40,716 bases of DNA from positions 2,277,595 to 2,318,310 of the forward strand of contig CP070806.1 of the NCBI GenBank assembly GCA_020343675.1, written 5' to 3'. The translations under genes were made by a program, and so were the position numbers. The first letter of the stretch is position 1. Each line of letters opens with the position of its first letter. Under the pieces are notes generated by a model. That model did not search any database. It had not been told where the DNA came from and saw only the letters and a program-made list of their open reading frames with translations. Shown in pieces: positions 33,113-40,716 of this stretch. This DNA is from Phycisphaerales bacterium (GTDB lineage Bacteria > Planctomycetota > Phycisphaerae > Sedimentisphaerales > Anaerobacaceae).

Positions 33113-34072
33113 CTATCGACTGCGGACCAACTGATTACTGTCGAACTTAACGTGAGGGAGATTTGCCTTTATCTCCTCGACAAAACGCAAACCATCCTTC
33201 CAGTATCCCGCGGTTGGTCTCAGGCTGGCATCGAAGCCGGCGAAATAGTGGTTGATGCTTCCGATCAAAAGTTCTCTGAGGTACTTGCTCACCATCGATG
33301 CCAGCGAGACCGGCAGGAAGCGTTTGTCGGCGCCCACCACAAAATGCACACGCATGCGCTTGCCGTCGGCCTGCAGCTCGTAACTGCTGGTGGCCGGGCT
33401 CTCGCGAAGAATCCTCAATTCCATGTTGGCGAACATGCGCTGCAGGTTCTTGCGATAGTGAACCCGTCCACCTTGCCGGTCAACCATGATCTGCAAATCA
33501 TCCCTCGCAAAGCGGTCGAAGGTATTCTTGATGAGACTTGAAGTGGCAGTGAAAAGCACGTCTGCCTTGTTTTTCACAGCCGCTACCATCTTGTTGTAGT
33601 ACGCAACATCCAGACAACAGCTCTTCAGTTCCAGCAATTCGATGCCGTTCGAGGCCAGATCGTTTGTCAGAACCGCTGAGGCAATTTCCTTATCCGCGAT
33701 ATTTGCTGAAAGAGCGCGCATCTCTGCGCCCTGATACCAGGGATAATCACCAAGCCGCTCGAGAAAACGCGGCGACAGCATTTCCAGGAGCTCACCCAAT
33801 GTGGCCGGTTCCCGGCCGAGGCACTTCAGGGTGGTCAGGACCGTGCGTTCCAGATACTTGATTCCCAGCGACCTGCTATAAGCCTTCTTGCTGTCGGTCA
33901 CGAGCAGTCTGCCGGCGAGTCGCTTTCGCCTGTCGCTGAGACTTTTTCGCAGAACCTGCCACAGATCCGATGTCAGCAGATGATGCGGAAGCGCGAAAGT
34001 GCTCGAAGAGACGACAAGCGGTCCGAGGATCGGCCCGAAGCCGGCTTCATCAATTCCTACCAGAACCACCAT
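33113..34072 (-). CDS. Divergent RNase HII-like protein
   Basis: The ATG at 34072 follows GGGAGTGGCA and is preferred over ATG 34090. The first motif is GIDEAGFGPILGPLVVSS (6-23), carrying the Asp8-Glu9 pair of RNase HII but with Phe for the usual Arg (DEAGRGP). TDSKKAYS (about 61) matches the DSK motif, and the IMVDRQGG strand (near 198) supplies a further Asp. The C-terminal RNase H-fold helix reads MVSKYLRELLIGSINHYF. At 319 residues it is about 100 longer than typical RNase HII, with extra helices in the middle. RNase HII removes ribonucleotides from DNA. Orientation is convergent with the pilin-like gene; activity needs testing because of the altered motif. Confidence 0.75.
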   Translation of the reverse strand: MVVLVGIDEAGFGPILGPLVVSSSTFALPHHLLTSDLWQVLRKSLSDRRKRLAGRLLVTDSKKAYSRSLGIKYLERTVLTTLKCLGREPATLGELLEMLSPRFLERLGDYPWYQGAEMRALSANIADKEIASAVLTNDLASNGIELLELKSCCLDVAYYNKMVAAVKNKADVLFTATSSLIKNTFDRFARDDLQIMVDRQGGRVHYRKNLQRMFANMELRILRESPATSSYELQADGKRMRVHFVVGADKRFLPVSLASMVSKYLRELLIGSINHYFAGFDASLRPTAGYWKDGLRFVEEIKANLPHVKFDSNQLVRSR

Positions 34073-34443
34073 CCTTGCCACTCCCGTCATCCGTACACAG
34101 GATCATAATCCACAAACCAAGACAGGGCTCGGCCCGCGCGGCTTTGTCCACCAAGCCGACGTCATGTCCCGGCCCAGACTCAGATGATAGCTTCTGCCCT
34201 CCGGAAATCAACCGTATTGTTTTCACCGCGGGCCATTTCTCGACGTGTCTCGAAGGTATGACGTGAGTTTGGGCTGCGTTGTAGGCATACGAGCGCGTGT
34301 TAGTGTCTATCCCCGCCCGCTCGTGTTGTATTGGCCTTTATGATTCCCACTGCTGGTTGCGGCGGTCACACATCATGGAAGAAGTCCGTTCTGACGTAGT
34401 CAAAGTTGAACCGGGGGGGATGAGTGAAAGTGAGGCAGGAACA
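34073..34443. other. Intergenic stretch between RNase HII-like and the pseudogene
   Basis: I see no gene. A ribosome-binding-like GGCAGGAACA occurs at the right end, in front of the decayed gene that starts at 34444. No strong promoter is evident. Confidence 0.4.
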
Positions 34444-34940
34444 ATGAAAGCTTTGACACCATTTCGAGAACGGGCGAGTCGTTCAAGGTCCGTCCGGGCC
34501 ATTGTATGTTTGCTCCTGAACCTTGCCTTATGCGAGGTTTCTTGGGCTCAAGGCGACGATCTGTAGAATTTCCGGCAAAACGGGGATGATCGCTTTCGCT
34601 CCAATGTGGCTTGGTTGCGGCCCTGGCGCCACAATTACGAGGATAAATGGGCCGGCACCCCCAAGGCGCCTGCCTATTTGGATGGAGTACGAAGGCAAGG
34701 AGCCTCGTGCCCACAACTGAAAAACCCGCGTGGTCAAGTGAAAGGACGGCTGCGACAGGTGTGGTCCATACGTCGGTGAGAAGTAGGACCATGCGTTTTT
34801 CTGCGAAGTGGACCACGACGGCGACAATGACATCGTTGTCAGTTGTGAGAAATACGATCCCAATGATAGTCGCGCTGGCGATGGTCGGGCCCGAGTATCC
34901 GACCTATCAAGCGAGAGAACCTGGAAAGCAATAACTCAGA
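34444..34940 (+). pseudogene. Decayed gene for a secreted VCBS/FG-GAP-type protein
   Basis: An ATG at 34444 with AGGA five bases upstream begins a signal peptide (VRAIVCLLLNLALCEVSWAQ) that stops at a TAG at 34564-34566 after 40 residues. In a different frame, 34793 onward reads AFFCEVDHDGDNDIVVSCEK, the Asp-rich DxDxDN loop of VCBS/FG-GAP repeats, after a second TAG at 34784-34786. Two stops and a frame change show decay. The intermediate stretch gives no continuous frame. A sequencing error is a simpler possibility for one stop but not for both. The parent was probably an exported protein with calcium-binding propeller repeats. A later gene (GH28) starts 200 bases downstream. Confidence 0.7.
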
Positions 34941-35025
34941 TGTGTTTGCCCTGATTCTTCTCTCGACATTTGATGGTTTCTATGTACACTGGCTCATGTT
35001 CAGAGTGTGCATAAAGCATTGTCCC

Positions 35026-35046
35026 GGCAAAGTTGCCATAAGTTGC
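35026..35046. promoter_or_regulatory. Dyad and direct repeat upstream of GH28, candidate operator
   Basis: GGCAAAGTTGCC (35026-35037) is a dyad with 5-base arms. The heptamer AAGTTGC occurs at 35030-35036 and again at 35040-35046, ten bases apart, so on the same helix face. The site lies about 110 bases upstream of the GH28 start and would fit a catabolic regulator. Confidence 0.35.
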
Positions 35047-35147
35047 ACAATGTGGCTGTCTACAGCGCGAGATGCTACCGTATCGCGGTCGCAAATTGCT
35101 GGCGCAAGATTCGCGAAAGAAATCTCACAGAAAGGAACAGAACACCC

Positions 35148-37394
35148 GTGACCAAGACGATCCTCAGAAGAACAGTCACAAGAGACTCAAGAACAGTCAC
35201 AAGAGATTCATCTCTCACATTCCTGACGCTTGCCTTCTTCCTGGCGTGCGCCTGCTCTGGCCCGGCGGGAAAGGCCCCTGCAGCCGGAACGCCCAGGGGC
35301 TGGGACCTGCTACCCGAGATTCTGGGCCGTATTGTCCCGCCCACGTTTCCGGAGCGCGATTTTGTCGTGACTGATTATGGTGCTGTTGGGGACGGCGTAA
35401 CCGACTGCAATCCGGCATTCAAAAGAGCCATTGCGGCCTGCACAAAAGCCGGCGGCGGACGCGTCGTTGTCCCGAAAGGCACATGGCTAACAAATGGTCC
35501 CATCCATCTGGACAACAACGTCAATTTTCACGTCACAAAAGACGCCAAGATCATGTTCGGCACGAACTTTGACGACTATCTCCCCCATGTCAGAGTCCGG
35601 TGGGAAGGCACGGAGTGTTACAGCTATTCGCCGTTGGTCTATGCCTACCAGAAGACCAACATAGCACTCACGGGAAAAGGTTCGCTCAACGGGCAGGCTG
35701 AGAACTCATGGGCCATGTGGCCTTTGAAACTTAAGCCCAGAACGACAACGAACGAGGAACTACGCGAACTGAACCACAAAGATGTCCCCGCTGAAGACAT
35801 CAAGGTCTATGCCAAGCCGACGTTTTTTGAGCCATTCGAATGCACGAATGTGCTCATCGAAGACGTGACGATTCTCGATTATCCGTTCTGGTGTGTGCAT
35901 CCGACGTTCTGCACGAATGTCACAATCCGGAGGCTGGTGGTTGACAGTCATAACTCGAACAACGATGGCATAGATCCCGATTCGTGCACGGATGTCCTGA
36001 TCGAAGACTGCTGGCTTGACCAGAGCGATGACTGTCTGGCAATCAAAGCCGGCCGGGACAATAGCGCATGGCGCAGAGGCAGACCGTGCGAAAATATTGT
36101 TATACGCAACATGCCGTCGAACTTTGAAGGCGTTGCCATCGGCAGCGAGATGTCCGGCGGCGTCCGCAATGTATTCATATATGACTGTGATTACGATGAC
36201 GGGAATATCCTGTACTGCAAATCCAACCTCGACCGAGGCGGATTCATAAAGGATATCTATGTCAAGGACCTCAATGTGGGAAAAGCCCGGATTCTCAGGT
36301 TGAGAAACAACTATCACGGCTACCGGGGCGGAAACTTCCCGACGGATTTCCGCAACATCAACATCGAGAACGTGCACATCAAGCAGGGAGACGATGAGAC
36401 GATATCCTGTCAGGGAGTCGAAGGCGCGCTTGTCTACGACGTCTTCATAAAAGACGTCACGATTGACACACTCGAGAAGAGGCCCATCATGCACCTTCGA
36501 CATGCCGAGAATGTCGTGCTCGACAACGTGGTTATTGCCGGTGAACTACAACCCACTAATCCCCCGATGATGCCGCCTGAAGAAGATGAGCAGGAAGGAA
36601 CGGCATCCATTGCCCCCAGGCGCAGCGGAAACTGGAGCGAGCCGTCCAACTGGGAGACCGGACGCGACGGGGCTCGCCTGAAATGGGCCGGTGACGACGC
36701 CGACCGGCTGCCCGACGACAAGACTGACGACCGGGTATTGATCGGAAGAAGCAGGGTGGTTCCGGACGGTGTTACGGTGATCCTCGATCGTGATATTGAA
36801 GGCCTGTTCGAGATTCGCGTGTACGAGGAATCGACGTTCGTCATTCCCGACGGCCGCACGCTTAAAGTCAAGGGCCCGCTTATCGTTGACCGAACCAACA
36901 GCGTGGCGCGGCAGCTTGGCGGGACGGTGGCAGTCGAAAGGAATCTTGATATCGACACTACAACAGGCCATTTCGTAATCAAAGGCGGTTCATTGAGCTG
37001 TGGAAAATTAAGCCTCAACGAAGGGATGTTTGTTGTTGACGACAGCAAGGGCAAAATAGAATCGATAAACGTCAGGGGTGAATTCCGAACGGGCGACGGC
37101 GAAGGCAACACGACGACGAAATTCGTTGCCAATAAGGACGGCGTGACGCCAATACAATGCCAGGACCTGAATCTCGATGCCTATATGGGCGAGCGCCTCA
37201 TTGTTGACGTTTCCGCTTACGACTATACTACTCACGGTGACTTAGTGTTGTTTGCCTATAGAGGGACTCGGAAAAGCGGTTTCGACGGCGGATTCGAAAA
37301 ACCTCAGGCCCAAGTAAAGATTATCGGCGCCCAGGCCGACATCGTGTACGACGACGATGCAAAGCAAGTAAAACTGACCAATTTTCGTCCCTGA
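35148..37394 (+). CDS. Secreted glycoside hydrolase family 28 (polygalacturonase-like) lipoprotein
   Basis: GTG 35148 has AAAGGA about 11 bases upstream; an earlier ATG at 35007 would add 47 unlikely residues. Residues 1-34 include a tandem RTVTRDS and a hydrophobic core with LACAC, so a lipoprotein signal is likely. The parallel beta-helix has the GH28 motifs NNDGIDPD (near residue 270) and SDDCLAIK (near 293), with the paired catalytic aspartates. The third motif reads IGSEMSGG instead of a His-containing GHG, as in many bacterial relatives that act on oligogalacturonate or other substituted galacturonides. After about residue 470 comes SGNWSEPSNWETG and a beta-rich tail that resembles a G8-type or carbohydrate-binding domain. 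The enzyme hydrolyses pectin-type chains at the cell surface. A second GH28 domain follows in the next gene. Confidence 0.88.
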   Translation: MTKTILRRTVTRDSRTVTRDSSLTFLTLAFFLACACSGPAGKAPAAGTPRGWDLLPEILGRIVPPTFPERDFVVTDYGAVGDGVTDCNPAFKRAIAACTKAGGGRVVVPKGTWLTNGPIHLDNNVNFHVTKDAKIMFGTNFDDYLPHVRVRWEGTECYSYSPLVYAYQKTNIALTGKGSLNGQAENSWAMWPLKLKPRTTTNEELRELNHKDVPAEDIKVYAKPTFFEPFECTNVLIEDVTILDYPFWCVHPTFCTNVTIRRLVVDSHNSNNDGIDPDSCTDVLIEDCWLDQSDDCLAIKAGRDNSAWRRGRPCENIVIRNMPSNFEGVAIGSEMSGGVRNVFIYDCDYDDGNILYCKSNLDRGGFIKDIYVKDLNVGKARILRLRNNYHGYRGGNFPTDFRNINIENVHIKQGDDETISCQGVEGALVYDVFIKDVTIDTLEKRPIMHLRHAENVVLDNVVIAGELQPTNPPMMPPEEDEQEGTASIAPRRSGNWSEPSNWETGRDGARLKWAGDDADRLPDDKTDDRVLIGRSRVVPDGVTVILDRDIEGLFEIRVYEESTFVIPDGRTLKVKGPLIVDRTNSVARQLGGTVAVERNLDIDTTTGHFVIKGGSLSCGKLSLNEGMFVVDDSKGKIESINVRGEFRTGDGEGNTTTKFVANKDGVTPIQCQDLNLDAYMGERLIVDVSAYDYTTHGDLVLFAYRGTRKSGFDGGFEKPQAQVKIIGAQADIVYDDDAKQVKLTNFRP
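35169..35210 (+). repeat. 21-bp in-frame tandem repeat in a signal peptide
   Basis: Two copies of a 21-base unit, AGAACAGTCACAAGAGACTCA and AGAACAGTCACAAGAGATTCA, differ at one base and encode RTVTRDS twice in the n-region of the GH28 signal peptide. It is a recent tandem duplication. It adds four Arg to the basic N-terminus. Confidence 0.75.
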
Positions 37395-37439
37395 CATCGG
37401 AACACCGACATTTCATTGAAAGCAGAACTGAGGAGTCTC

Positions 37440-40400
37440 ATGAAATCCCGATATATTCCCCCTGTCGCAATGGCGGTTGTCCTTACTCTATTACTGGCGA
37501 TTCTGGACTTGCCGGCTACATTTGCCGCTGAAGGCGTGCAAGGTCTCGTGGGGCGTTGGGATTTTGACGACGGCACTGGTAAGGACCTTTCCGGCAACGG
37601 CAATGATGCCGTGCTGGAAGGTGGGACTATCCATTCTCTCGGTGAAGGGCATGCGTGTATTCAATTCATGCCCAACGCCGAGCCAATGCGGATTCCGGCA
37701 TCCGAGGACTCATCCCTGGCAATTCGCGCCGGAACAATATGCTTCTGGCTGAACACCGTCACGGGTAGAAACACGCTCGTGAAATATGACAACGACGCCG
37801 TTGAGATTAACGCTTATCGGGGCGATTTTCAGGTTCGTTTTAGGGGTGAAGATAATTTCAGGTATTGGGGCCTGATCCTGGATTACGACTGGCCGAAGTA
37901 CGATATGCGCGAATGGGCCTTCTATGGACATCCAAGGGCTGCGGTAGATGATTCTGTATGGCATCTTTTCGCTGTGGCTTACGATGATCAGAACAGAAGG
38001 ATCATCGGGTGGCGAGACGGCGAGCTTATCTCGGTCGTTGACCTGTCAACGGTTGAGACTGAACCCCTCAGACGCCAGGGTTTGACGGAGATTTCTACAG
38101 GGGAAGGTTTTATCGGGTTCATGGACGATCTGCGCATTTACAACACGGTGCTGACCGACGCCGAAATGCGCAAGATATACAATTCGACTAAATCGGTCTA
38201 TACAGGCCGGCGAGACACGATTCCTATAGACAGGAGAGTGGAGACATACAAGTACCGCAAGGAAGACCACACGCTTTACAGTGCGTGGCTGCAATACAAC
38301 ACTCGCTCCGAGAGACTCGGCGATAGTCTGTTCAAGAGCGTAGTCGCTGAAGGCTTGAATTCGACGGTCCGGACGGCTGCGTCGGAGTTGGCCTATGCCG
38401 TAGAATCCATGTTCGACTTCAAGCCCTCAATTAAGACAAGGGCAGTCTCCGGTTCGAGAGTTGTCCTGGGCACAGCCAAAACATCGGATTGGATTCGAGA
38501 GCACGCCGACAAGCTGGGACTCGATCGGATTAAGGAAGATGGATTCGTCATCAAAGCGGTGGAATACCGTGACGATATAACCCTGGCTGTTGCAGGACGG
38601 GTTCCTGCAGGTGTGATTTTTGGCACGTTCGATCTGATTCGCCGCATACAGTTGGGGCAGGATCCGCGTGAACTCGACGTGCTTGAAAATCCGCAGATTC
38701 CTATCCGCATGGTCGATCATTGGGCTTACTTCCGCGGATGTTTCGGCGACAGATGGCGCGGGGGCGGCAGAAACGACTCGATCTATAGCTGGGAGGAATT
38801 ACGTACGGGGGATACGAAGCTGATTCGCGATTGGGTGCGCATGATGGCGTCGGTTGGCTGGAACGCCATCTGCCCGAGCGAAGTCAACTGGCACTACTGC
38901 AACAATTTTCTCGAACATCTCGATGAGGTCGAGATTCTGGGCGATATTCTGCGCGATTACGGCATGAAACTCTATTGGAGCCCGAGCTACATCCTGGCAC
39001 TCGATCAGAAGACGGCGGACAAGATATATGCGCGAGTACCTGACTTCGGCGGGTATGTGATGAAACTGGGTTCCGAAAAACAGAACGGCGATCCGCGGCC
39101 GCCAATGGCCAACCGTATCGCCGATACGCTCAAACCCTATGGTGGCCAGGTCCTGGTTCGCGGCTTCTGTTATGGAAATTATCGGTATACCCCGGAGCCC
39201 TATCGCGACCTCATTCCTCATGATCTTTTCGCTCCCGAAGACGGCAGATTTCGTGACAATGTGATCCTCGTGCCCAAGGCCAGCGCTGGAGACTGGGATT
39301 ATTCGGCGCCCATCCCGGCAATCGATGGGGCTATGAAGAAGACCCTGGCCGGAACTGAACTGGTCATTGACAAAGGTTTTCCCAGTTCCTGGGTCGAGAA
39401 GTGGAAGTGGTGGCTGGAACAGGATACTTATCGCAGCGGCCCGGGGAGCCTGAACAAATCTATAGCGCATTGCCTGATGGGCGTTGCGATGATAAGCCCG
39501 TCGCCAAGCTGGACGGACTCGCCGCTTAACCAGGTGAACTATTACGGACTCGGACGCCTTGCCTGGAATCCTGATCGCTCTCTGGACGAAATCTACAACG
39601 AGTGGATTGTTCAGACTTTCGGCAACGATCCTCAGGTACTCGATACGATCAGCAGGATACTGCTGATGTCCGATGACGTCGCTCGCAAGCTCTACATCTA
39701 TCGCGGGTACCGGGGCATCTGGATTGACAAGGGCGACGAGAACATGGTCGAGAACAAGACGCCGTATGCGATCAACCGCCGCGGCATAGGCCCGGCCTCG
39801 CCGGCGTTGGCCAAGAGGCTGATCGAACAATACGCGCCGGGCCTGCGCGAAGTCTACGGCGACCCCCTCCGCGGTGAAGAGTTTCTCTCTTCGTTTCATT
39901 TCAAGGACCATGACCACCGCCTTTCTATCGGCCGGACGCTTATCGATGACGTCTACGGCAACATGGAAGAGGCCGTTCAGCTCGCCGAGCAAATGGTCGG
40001 GCTTTGGAAATCGCTCGAAGGCAAGGTTGACGAACGCCGTTTCGAATACACGCTGGCAAACCTCGTTGATTTCGTCGAGGACGCCAAAGGCGACCGAGAC
40101 AGCATGGCGCAGGCGTTTGAGGAGCACACGAGCAGAAGACGCGCCGACGTCCTGTCGCGGCTGACCGCCCCAGCTCTGGCATCGCTTGGAACTTTCAACG
40201 TTCGCCATTTCGGCGCAGTAGGCGACGGCACTGTTAACGATGCTCCGGCAATCAACAAAGCCATCGACGCGGCCAACGCGGCCGGCGGCGGCACCGTGTT
40301 CCTTCCATCGGGTATATACACTACCGGTTCGGTCCATCTCAAGAGCGACGTCACCCTCGCTCTTGACAAGGGGGCCGTGCTGAAAGCCATGCCCGGTGTC

Positions 40401-40716
40401 ATGGACCCGTGGGAGCCCAACCCGAACGACAAGGGGTTGATGGATTCGGCGTACTACCACTGGGAGGCCTCGCTAATCTGGGGCAAGAATCTTGAGAACG
40501 TCAAGATTTACGGCCCAGGCACGCTCGACGGATCGGCGCTTACTCGAAGCAGCAAAGTGCCGAAGGGCACCGGCGACAAGGGTATCGCGCTGAAGCTGTG
40601 CAAGAACGTCGATATTCGCAATCTGAATATCCGCGAGGGCGGCCACTACGCCATTCTCGCCACCGGCTGCCAAGACATGCTCATTGACAACGTGAGCATC
40701 AAGACCAGCCGGGACG
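37440..40716 (+). CDS. Secreted LamG-GH67-GH28 multidomain enzyme (C-terminus outside window)
   Basis: ATG 37440 has GAGGAG just upstream. The frame is open to the last base, so at least 1092 residues are present. Residues 1-31 are a signal peptide (ending TFAAEG). About 35-230 is a LamG-type jelly roll (GRWDFDDGTG to DDLRIYNTVLTDAEM). About 280-415 looks like the N-terminal domain of alpha-glucuronidases, and about 420-780 like the GH67 catalytic barrel: RMVDHWAYFRG, GGYVMKLGSEKQ with the likely acid Glu, and an ILVPKASAGDWDY segment with an Asp. The usual Gln-Glu-Tyr near the second catalytic Glu reads DKGF, so activity is uncertain. From about 919 a GH28/pectate-lyase-like start begins (FNVRHFGAVGDGTVNDAPAI). 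It lies 45 bases behind the GH28 lipoprotein, presumably in one operon for glucuronate- and galacturonate-containing polysaccharides. Confidence 0.82.
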   Translation, partial: MKSRYIPPVAMAVVLTLLLAILDLPATFAAEGVQGLVGRWDFDDGTGKDLSGNGNDAVLEGGTIHSLGEGHACIQFMPNAEPMRIPASEDSSLAIRAGTICFWLNTVTGRNTLVKYDNDAVEINAYRGDFQVRFRGEDNFRYWGLILDYDWPKYDMREWAFYGHPRAAVDDSVWHLFAVAYDDQNRRIIGWRDGELISVVDLSTVETEPLRRQGLTEISTGEGFIGFMDDLRIYNTVLTDAEMRKIYNSTKSVYTGRRDTIPIDRRVETYKYRKEDHTLYSAWLQYNTRSERLGDSLFKSVVAEGLNSTVRTAASELAYAVESMFDFKPSIKTRAVSGSRVVLGTAKTSDWIREHADKLGLDRIKEDGFVIKAVEYRDDITLAVAGRVPAGVIFGTFDLIRRIQLGQDPRELDVLENPQIPIRMVDHWAYFRGCFGDRWRGGGRNDSIYSWEELRTGDTKLIRDWVRMMASVGWNAICPSEVNWHYCNNFLEHLDEVEILGDILRDYGMKLYWSPSYILALDQKTADKIYARVPDFGGYVMKLGSEKQNGDPRPPMANRIADTLKPYGGQVLVRGFCYGNYRYTPEPYRDLIPHDLFAPEDGRFRDNVILVPKASAGDWDYSAPIPAIDGAMKKTLAGTELVIDKGFPSSWVEKWKWWLEQDTYRSGPGSLNKSIAHCLMGVAMISPSPSWTDSPLNQVNYYGLGRLAWNPDRSLDEIYNEWIVQTFGNDPQVLDTISRILLMSDDVARKLYIYRGYRGIWIDKGDENMVENKTPYAINRRGIGPASPALAKRLIEQYAPGLREVYGDPLRGEEFLSSFHFKDHDHRLSIGRTLIDDVYGNMEEAVQLAEQMVGLWKSLEGKVDERRFEYTLANLVDFVEDAKGDRDSMAQAFEEHTSRRRADVLSRLTAPALASLGTFNVRHFGAVGDGTVNDAPAINKAIDAANAAGGGTVFLPSGIYTTGSVHLKSDVTLALDKGAVLKAMPGVMDPWEPNPNDKGLMDSAYYHWEASLIWGKNLENVKIYGPGTLDGSALTRSSKVPKGTGDKGIALKLCKNVDIRNLNIREGGHYAILATGCQDMLIDNVSIKTSRD

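Noticed and set aside
38799..40460. 553-codon minus-strand frame inside the LamG-GH67-GH28 gene
   Set aside because: It is the complement shadow of a plus-strand gene with clear domains and ribosome binding site.

Overview
The window reads as chromosomal DNA of a Planctomycetota bacterium, most likely of the Phycisphaerae/Sedimentisphaerae type. This is inferred from family content, not from a marker gene: a sigma factor fused to a membrane anchor and a large outer domain, a secreted beta-helix protein with repeated SPCIDAGDP and AYGGT motifs, a pilin-like protein with a GFTLIELLVVI leader and a C-terminal DGHV motif, and large secreted glycoside hydrolases. GC is moderately high. I see no insertion sequence, phage gene or CRISPR array.

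Region 1 (1-2537) holds the tail of a FAD-dependent oxidoreductase, an anchored protein of unknown function and an alpha/beta hydrolase. Region 2 (2646-7884) is the most unusual: a secreted Gly/Arg/Pro-rich protein, an ECF sigma factor, a small membrane protein in the anti-sigma position, a membrane-anchored Spy/CpxP-like protein with an RG-rich tail, an O-methyltransferase domain behind a signal peptide and RG-rich linker, and an exported DUF1566 protein. The sigma, anti-sigma-like and Spy-like genes overlap by ATGA junctions. I read this as a sigma-controlled envelope module of unknown purpose.

Region 3 (7934-10780) has an ABC-F ATPase divergent from an acyl-ACP thioesterase that may be translated from a leaderless mRNA. 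Region 4 (10852-20683, all minus strand) carries two tandem MacB/TolC-type export cassettes: TolC, membrane fusion protein, ATPase, permease, followed by TolC, ATPase, permease with no fusion protein of its own. Region 5 (20831-23900) has tRNA-Cys(GCA), then a tightly coupled PilZ, macrodomain and zinc alcohol dehydrogenase operon, and a ferritin-like protein.

Region 6 (23901-26733) has a 0.7 kb gene-poor stretch with two related hairpins and a good promoter, a Slp-like lipoprotein, and a two-TM protein. Region 7 (26767-32075) holds the transmembrane sigma factor and the beta-helix protein, closed by a strong terminator. Region 8 (32095-34072) has a consensus sigma70 promoter, a pilin-like gene and a convergent divergent-type RNase HII. 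Region 9 (34444-40716) has a decayed secreted-protein gene, then an operon for plant or algal polysaccharide breakdown: a GH28 lipoprotein and a LamG-GH67-GH28 fusion that runs off the right edge.
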